Source: Emmonsiellopsis sp. PD_33
Taxonomy: Eukaryota; Ascomycota; Eurotiomycetes; Onygenales; Ajellomycetaceae
Direction: 5' to 3'
DNA length: 64,000 nucleotides
Assembly (NCBI GenBank): GCA_032988165.1
Contig: JANTQF010000114.1
Coordinates: forward strand, 1 to 64,000
In this document: positions 57,596-64,000 of the stretch, piece after piece
How the letters are laid out: every line of letters begins with the position of its first letter
How positions within the stretch are numbered: the first letter of the stretch is position 1
Notes under the pieces: model-generated
What the model was told of the DNA's origin: nothing
Databases searched by the model: none
Seen by the model: the letters and a program-made list of their open reading frames with translations, nothing else
Position numbers and translations under genes: made by a program

Positions 57596-57667
57596 GATCA
57601 CGTGACTGGGCTAATCCAGATCGGGAATGGAGGCCGATCGCCGGCCAAACAGCCAGATCACGTGACT
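57596..57667. promoter_or_regulatory. Paired identical GATCACGTGACT sites, 60 bp apart
   Basis: The 12-mer GATCACGTGACT occurs at 57596-57607 and again at 57656-57667, a centre-to-centre spacing of exactly 60 bp. The core TCACGTGA is a palindromic E-box of the Cbf1/Pho4 bHLH type. It lies upstream of the small frame at 57713 and downstream of the divergent HNH relic start. Binding is inferred, not shown. Confidence 0.55.
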
Positions 57668-57712
57668 CCAGGGGCCGACCTCGGGAGGCCGTGACTCCAG
57701 CCTTTTCATTCG

Positions 57713-58042
57713 ATGCTACGACCCCTCACTTCTCTATTATTATCCAAAGCAGCCTCATCAAAAAGAACATGGCTACTCCGGAATGTCCCATATATCCTCC
57801 GAATCATCACTCACGGCGCCCCGCAGGTAGCACAGCAAATTACAACGCGCTTCTCCCGCCAACCCTCCCCCGTAACACAACCCCCTCAGCCCCTCGTTCG
57901 CCTCCTCCCTCGCTTCCGCCCACAACACAGCGACGCAATGTTATACAATAATACCAACAAGAAGCACACCATACCCTCCGTCCCTCTCCGTTCGATTGGC
58001 GATTTTCTTAACCAAGTTGCCTTCCCACACACAAGCTCGTAA
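57713..58042 (+). CDS. Possible small protein with presequence-like N-terminus
   Basis: ATG-initiated frame of 109 codons directly after the paired CACGTG sites and a C/T-rich leader. The first about 70 residues (MLRPLTSLLLSKAASSKRTW...) are rich in Arg, Ser and Leu and contain no acidic residue, as in a mitochondrial targeting sequence. The rest is Pro/Arg-rich with no known domain. An overlapping frame (57577-57951) is also open, so coding status is unproven. No family recognised. Confidence 0.3.
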   Translation: MLRPLTSLLLSKAASSKRTWLLRNVPYILRIITHGAPQVAQQITTRFSRQPSPVTQPPQPLVRLLPRFRPQHSDAMLYNNTNKKHTIPSVPLRSIGDFLNQVAFPHTSS

Positions 58043-61000
58043 AAATTGCCTCCTTGAAGCAAAGCGCCGCGCAAGAATTGCTCAGCGGTAACTTAACTAA
58101 CTAGTAACTAACCAATACAGGAGGACATGCATGTCAAATGATGATACATCTCCTGAAACTGTGGGCCTCTCTCTGGGCTAGTTAGTTAATCCCGATATGC
58201 GGTTTTCGAGATGCCTTGGGTGAATTGAGGAAGCGATTGTAGGATGGATGGAGGGATAGAACGGTTTGGGAAGTCTTGGTACGGAGAACCGGTTTCATTG
58301 TGCTTGTGGGATAGGTACATGGGTGATGCCAGTTCGAAACGTGTTTCATTGGACGGGTGTTGGTTGAGTGTAACTAAACACTGCCATTGAGGAATGTTGA
58401 TGGCTGTTGTCAATGCCTGGATTAAAAATAAACAATACCTCCCTCTGAAATCCATCGCATCATGATGACAGGGAAGGAGAAATAACATGCTGGGTTCTTG
58501 TAACCTCCTTCTCGTCGGTCCCACTGTGCGGTTGGGTTCGTGTTTCATACATATAGTTGCCATGGAGGTAGGGGTTTTTATTTGAATACAGTCATCCTTG
58601 GGATCTGACCTGGCTCACAGGGACATAATGCGCTATGGAAGTTTTATCTTTTACTACGTTTTTTTGGTTGGTCGTCTTCGTTTTGCGTATTCAACCTTGC
58701 TTTCATGGGGGTTTTCAGGGAGAGGTTGGTTGAGGTTTTTTTAGGTTGCAAGGTATCCTGGTGGAGGGATCAGGCTTAAAGGCGACACACAGGGCATTGT
58801 CTAAGCTCTGTAACAATTGATTGATTGTGATGTAGGATTATTTTGTCATCGCCTATGGACTACATGTAGTTGAGTGGGAAATGGTGCATGGGTGGGATTT
58901 CCCGCCCGACCTTGAGACCCCTTAAAGTCACGTGGATCATTAAGCCCTCCAGGGCTATTTTATTTCCTATCTGTCGCTGAGAAGCATGGCGTTGGATATG
59001 TAATTAGTTCAATTTGTGAATAGTTTGGCAATACTAGTAGAGAATGGAGGATTAAACCTTGTTATGCCTGGCTCAAATCACCCCTGAAAGTTGTGGTGCA
59101 CGAAGGAAAGAATCTCAAGGGGGTTGGGGTGTTATTCAGCAGTGGAAGAATACACAATAGGGGTGACAACTATGTGAGCTGTTTGCATTGAGCTTGTTGT
59201 GTGATGCGCCTCTAAATACTTCTCCGAGGTGTCTGCATCTACTCGGGAACAAACAAAGCAGCCCTTCTCTAACCTCCAAGTAAACATGTTCTTATCCTGA
59301 CTCCTTTGGATACAACTCATCAATCCAGCGAAACCAGCCCTATCATTTCCCCTAAGGACGAGAAATTGTGACATAAGTTCCTTAGAGAGCATCAATAAAT
59401 TCAACTTAAAGCCGTCCGGCCCTGCAAGCTCAGATTATGAATGAATACGTGGAAAATTCGCACTCAGTGGGAAGATTTTACTCTGGGCAGGGGCTGCCCC
59501 TGATAAGAAGAAAAAATGATATGTGAACAATAGAAAATGACCCTTGGAATTGTCAACAGTATCACTTTCCCTCAACTTATTGCTATTCAGCAGCTGTTCA
59601 TCCTAATTGCAGTGTTTTTAGTCAGTTTATTCCACCAAGAGCACCCAATGTACTTGTGAGATGGAGGAGAAAGGTATTTAATAGCTGATCTTTAGTTTAA
59701 ATGGCTGGGATATAATATCTCCCGGGCACAGGCTATTAGGATGGGTGGAAACAACATATCCAAGTCGCCCGGCTTCATAGAAATCTTTGTGTGGCATCTA
59801 AAATGCACATATTTTGAAGAGGGTGTGATGCTGTGCGGTGTTGGGCGTGGAGGCCACATTATGGTAGGTTTGGTGTCTAATTTTAAGAGAAGTAATAAAG
59901 ACTAGAGTCATTAAGGGTACAAGTGAACCATGTTCAGCTTCAGATCATTCAGGGAAATCATGAGCAAGTTTCACTGCCAGGTAAGACTGGTCAAAAAGGC
60001 AGATTGGGTATAATGCTAAGCAAAAGGGGCATAAGATGCTACTTTGGAAGTGCGTCACTGGCAGCTCAGGGTATTCTTTGACTCTGGATCGCTTGCGTTT
60101 AACTCCAGGAGAACGTAGACTACCATGGCAATATAGAGCTGGCATCGTCATCCGAGGAATGGTTTGGACTTATGGAAATAATGTATGGTAAAATGTGCAC
60201 TGTAGGGGTTCCATGAGAGCTACTTATAGAAATTTGTGGATTGGTATTGGACTTGAAGATCATACCAAATACTCTTGGTAAGGAGTATGTTTCCAGTGAC
60301 GCTGGGCCTTAGATCCAAGGGTTCCCCTTGTGGTAGGACTTCAATGTATCGCGTGGATATATTAGTAGGGCTGCCACGAATAGCTCTTATGAACTAGGGG
60401 CGAAGGATAGAGACGGTGAATGCACCATTCAATGGGAAGAAAGGCGACAGTAATAGATATTTAAACTGAATAAATGAAGATAAGAACACTGTTGGGGCTC
60501 AATGTTAACAGCATAGCATCACTTCCACAACATGAATTGATAGAGAATTTGGCTTGTCTTCGCTTCCACCAAGGTCAAATCTTAGAGTAGAAGGGGATAA
60601 GTTAACGCACCCATAAGAAATGAGATGTTAGAGGGTACAAATGACCTTTTCTATGCATCTCATCACAGCAATGGCTTAGGAAGAGCAAGGATAGTGCTGT
60701 GGTAGTAAGCCAGTGTAAATTTAATTCAGTAACCTGGAATTGACTGGCTTCGAAAGGTTATATGGGCCATGGTGAGGCCTGTCAATTGCCAACCAAGGTA
60801 GATGGCTGATTTTCTGGGCCTGGTTGGCCAAAGGACGGCCGTGCGCTCTTGCGGCCACATCTGTCAAACCATAATGCAGATGTCCTACATGTATGCTTCG
60901 CGCATCGGTGGCCATGGGAACCCCACCATAAAAAGCCGGAGAGTTGTCCTGGCCTGGATTTTCCTTCATCTGTAATGGGCTGCAGGCATTACTCCTGTCC

Positions 61001-64000
61001 CTTTAGTTGTTATCTACCAGTCCCCCGGGTCGGGGGGGGGGGACGGCGAAGCTGGAAGACATCTTGAGATTTTGGATGCAGAAGCTTCTCAAGTAGAGTA
61101 AATGAACCAATATGAGCAGTACCCTTAATACCTCATCATAGGATGTAGGTCTATACCCACAAACGTTGATAGTGTAGAAGAACGAGGCTGGTAGTTACTG
61201 CAGTATGTGTGAGTGAGAGAAGCAGAATAGTTTGATGGGAAGATGGTATGGATGTTGAACATCATTGCTGGGTAACGACTTCTCCTGATCAAAATATCCA
61301 GCCACTATTTTGCAGAGTAGCCCTGATCGAGTGTCGAATCATTCAACCAGCTAAATTTATTGCTCGATAAGACAATATTTCGTCGTCCCTTCAAGACATG
61401 TCATGTAATCCCCGCCCACAGATGTACCGCCATCTGCGGGCGGTGTGGATGGAACAATTTTTGATACAAGGAGCAGCATAGCTATCTTCGGCGTGTGCAG
61501 CTGTAACTGAGCGTATCCAGATGAGCATGAAGCGCGAACCTCAGAATTTCGAGAAAGAAAAGAAATGTTCGCATGATAATTTTGGGTGTAGGGCCTTCCG
61601 GGATCCAGATGGAGCAGTATCCGGTCGATAGCTTTCTGACGGTGATTTAAACTAGAGTCGCTGTTCAGACAACTGATCCATCCTGGAATGTTGATTGAGA
61701 CCCGGAATCATGCCCCGACGGAACGAAATCCGCGCTCTGTTTAGAGGACTCTATGCGCAAGCCCCTGGACGATAAAAGCTTTCATAACTTTTGTTTATCC
61801 GCAAATGCCGTGACGTCAACAAGCGTTGTAATCTGAGACATTTGGGCTAGCTGGGCTGGAGGAGCTGAACATGGGATTTCCCGGCGGGGTCCTCATCTCG
61901 GTCTCGACATGCTTGTCCTCCGCATCCATTGAAGAAATGCATTCTCTGCCAACATATTGAGGATAACGGCGGTTGGCTGGGCGGCTGAAGCCCGCTTTCA
62001 AACACAAGGAAGATGATGCCTCCCCGCGGAGTTTTGCCTCTCCTTTCTGTCATCTCCAGACTCCCGTGGACGCCCACCAGCCCGCTTTCCCTGGCTATCT
62101 CGGCGCTAAAAGAATGAGGATGGTGGTCACCGGTGATCCTTCGTGTCATTCCACTGCCGTCAGCCTTCAAAGTTCAGGTTGTTCAAGTTGGAGTCTGCAG
62201 AATGCGCCATGCCCCACTCAACCTCGGAGACCCCACATGCCCGCATTCCCACGTGACCGTCCCAACGGTCGTGTTTGAGCCCCTTTTGAGGTTAATCCAA
62301 CGTCAGCACTGCTTCTGTTCAGCAAAGACGGCCATTCCCAGTACCCTGTTTGTCGTGAGCAGCCTGAGAAAGATACTCCTGCAACAACAGCATGGGCAAG
62401 TGAAGGAACATTCTTTCAAACCAGGGGTTGGGCTTGGAGCTAAAATGAGGCGATGCAACTATTCCGCTTGTTGATCTGATCGGCGGATATGGATCCTGCC
62501 CCTTATCTTAGTTCCGCTGGCAAAGTTGCAACCTGCTGCTCTCTCCAGATTCCCCAGTTTCCCCAGACTTCACACCGGTCAGTCTGGTGTCTGCCGATGT
62601 CTGGTTGCTTGTGATACCGAGAGCTGCCGGCCGCATCCCACCGTTCTTGCCACGCCTCTTTCAGCAGCTTTCGGCAAAACTGCGCCTCATAATCATTGTC
62701 GGATGCAACTGTGGATGGGACCATCTGGTCAAGCATTTGTGGCCCACAGATTCACCATCCCGTGCAGAAAAGACCAAACAAGTGTGATGATAATTAAGTT
62801 TCTGTGAACGAATCCCAAGCGACCTGGAAAGACTGACAATTCTCTAGCGTGCTTTCTCACAGTCATGACTCGTGGAGACTGTAGGATTCCTAGTTTCTGC
62901 TAGTTGTCTTCTTGGTGGGAATGGATGCTGTCGAAGGCCGCGTTGAAGCTTTTGACTTGACCCAGCCACCCCCTTTGACTCTGTGCTGATTTCATGCATG
63001 TCCATTGCCTCATGGATTCATCTGAAGGTCTGAAAGTCTGACAGTGAATGTTTGCAATCCTCAAAAGTTTCCCACTCCTAGTTCGAATATTCAAGGAAGC
63101 TGAGTTTATGCGGGGCTCAGTCAGCTCAGCCCAATGGCCTGCTTCCCCTTTTTATCGTTGGCCGACGTCGAATCCCGAATCCATAGCCGAGCTCAACTTT
63201 TATTCGCATTGCCGCTAAAAAAGTGTTATTTTGGGGTTGTCCCCAACCTCTAAAAATTATGCAAGCCAAGCTCCACAAACATCATATCGTCCATCGACAG
63301 ACTCAGATCACGGATCCCGCGTTGGTGTTCACTGTTCAGGCCGACCGGAATTCTTTGAACCAGGCTAGAACTTGATCTCTTCAGTGTTTCATCAGCGTTA
63401 CCCGCACGAAGGAGCGATAAACCCTCGAGGCTCTGAGGATGCTGCTTCATCGCTTTGATTATTTGGCCGATGCTAAAATAATACAGGCGAACACGGATGC
63501 TGGCGGCATCCCGTTGATTTGCTCGGCTGTCCCTCGTAAAACTAAAATGTTCCTAGCGCTTAAACTTGTGATGAGCTAAATATGATCGGTCCAACTTTAG
63601 CAGCTGTGCGATCAAAACATTTGTATCACCAAAAAGATCCAATCGCCCTGGTGGTTAATGCATTTCTGTTCTTTTTCATTATTTCTAGGATGAAAAACAC
63701 AGGATTTTTCACCGGCCTTCTCTCGCCCGATCCGTTAAGATTGACCACCGGGCAGTAGGTATTGTTCCTGCGGCTGATAACTCGTCCGATTCTCATCAAT
63801 CTTTCCTCTTTTTGGAGACTAACGACACTTTTGATGGTCAAAACTTACTAGCCTTGTCGCTGCCCGAGGCGAGAAATTAACTGGGCCGAGGGAAGCCCCA
63901 ATTTTTCGACCCCGTTGGATCCATCACGAAAGCACAAGCTGCACAACGCAATGTTGGAGAATTTTGTGGGGAAGACGTCCCCATCCGGGGCTGTTATGTT
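58043..64000. other. 6 kb without a supported gene
   Basis: Many short frames on both strands, none longer than about 125 codons and none resembling a known family. Composition is moderately AT-rich and CG dinucleotides remain, so it is unlike the 27-38 kb block. From about 61.8 to 62.8 kb the sequence becomes GC-balanced with overlapping open frames on both strands, as in a long leader or non-coding transcript. A TCACGTG site lies at 58928-58934 and a run of ten G at about 61,034. It could be the extended promoter of a gene beyond the right edge. Confidence 0.4.

Noticed and set aside
58186..58563. 125-codon minus-strand frame
   Set aside because: No recognisable motif, signal or splice context; it lies in a gene-poor stretch where frames of this length occur by chance.
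61847..62807. Several 60-110 codon frames on both strands
   Set aside because: Overlapping in opposite directions with no family features.

Overview
The window looks like a piece of a filamentous ascomycete genome, most likely an Onygenales dimorphic mould (Ajellomycetaceae such as Blastomyces, Histoplasma or Emmonsia). The evidence is the short GT-AG introns of about 50-100 nt, pyrimidine-rich 5' leaders, Eurotiomycete-type proteins (PalI, TOK channel, DUF3433, CnxH), and a sharply bounded AT-rich, CpG-free block between GC-balanced gene regions. The genus is inference; the fungal assignment is firm.

Layout. From 1 to 26.8 kb, gene-bearing DNA holds a long coiled-coil protein of unknown function (1887-4640, +), the mitochondrial copper chaperone SCO1 (+), a fungal P-loop GTPase with a C-terminal hydrophobic tail (-), the large subunit of molybdopterin synthase (-), a small secreted protein (+), an aldo-keto reductase (+), an RBM5/RBM10-like splicing factor (+), AIM11 (-), a GNAT acetyltransferase (-) and an RTA1-family membrane protein (+). 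From 26,980 to 38,479 lies an 11.5 kb AT-rich block with no CpG that I could find. It is full of tandem and inverted repeats and is bounded by a 25-bp inverted repeat that matches at both ends except for two C/T differences. I read it as a decayed mobile element or nest of elements. From 39 to 54 kb, all genes are on the minus strand: a DUF3433 membrane protein, a single-pass membrane protein with three CxxC motifs, a TOK-type two-pore potassium channel, a P-loop ATPase of the VirD4/HerA-like type, and the pH-signalling membrane protein PalI/Rim9. From 56.1 to 57.4 kb is a decayed HNH-nuclease-domain gene. The last 6 kb holds no gene I can support.

Exon structures were worked out by hand from splice sites, reading-frame phase and family motifs. 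The + and - genes show no obvious pathway clustering. PalI, the TOK channel, DUF3433 and the Ser/Thr-rich single-pass protein are all membrane proteins on one strand, but I see no evidence that they work together. The most unusual observations are the TIR-bounded CpG-free block, the HNH gene with stop codons that look like CpA-to-TpA changes, the apparent non-ATG start of the 917-residue protein, a 90-bp hairpin just upstream of the splicing-factor gene, and a pair of identical CACGTG sites spaced exactly 60 bp apart.
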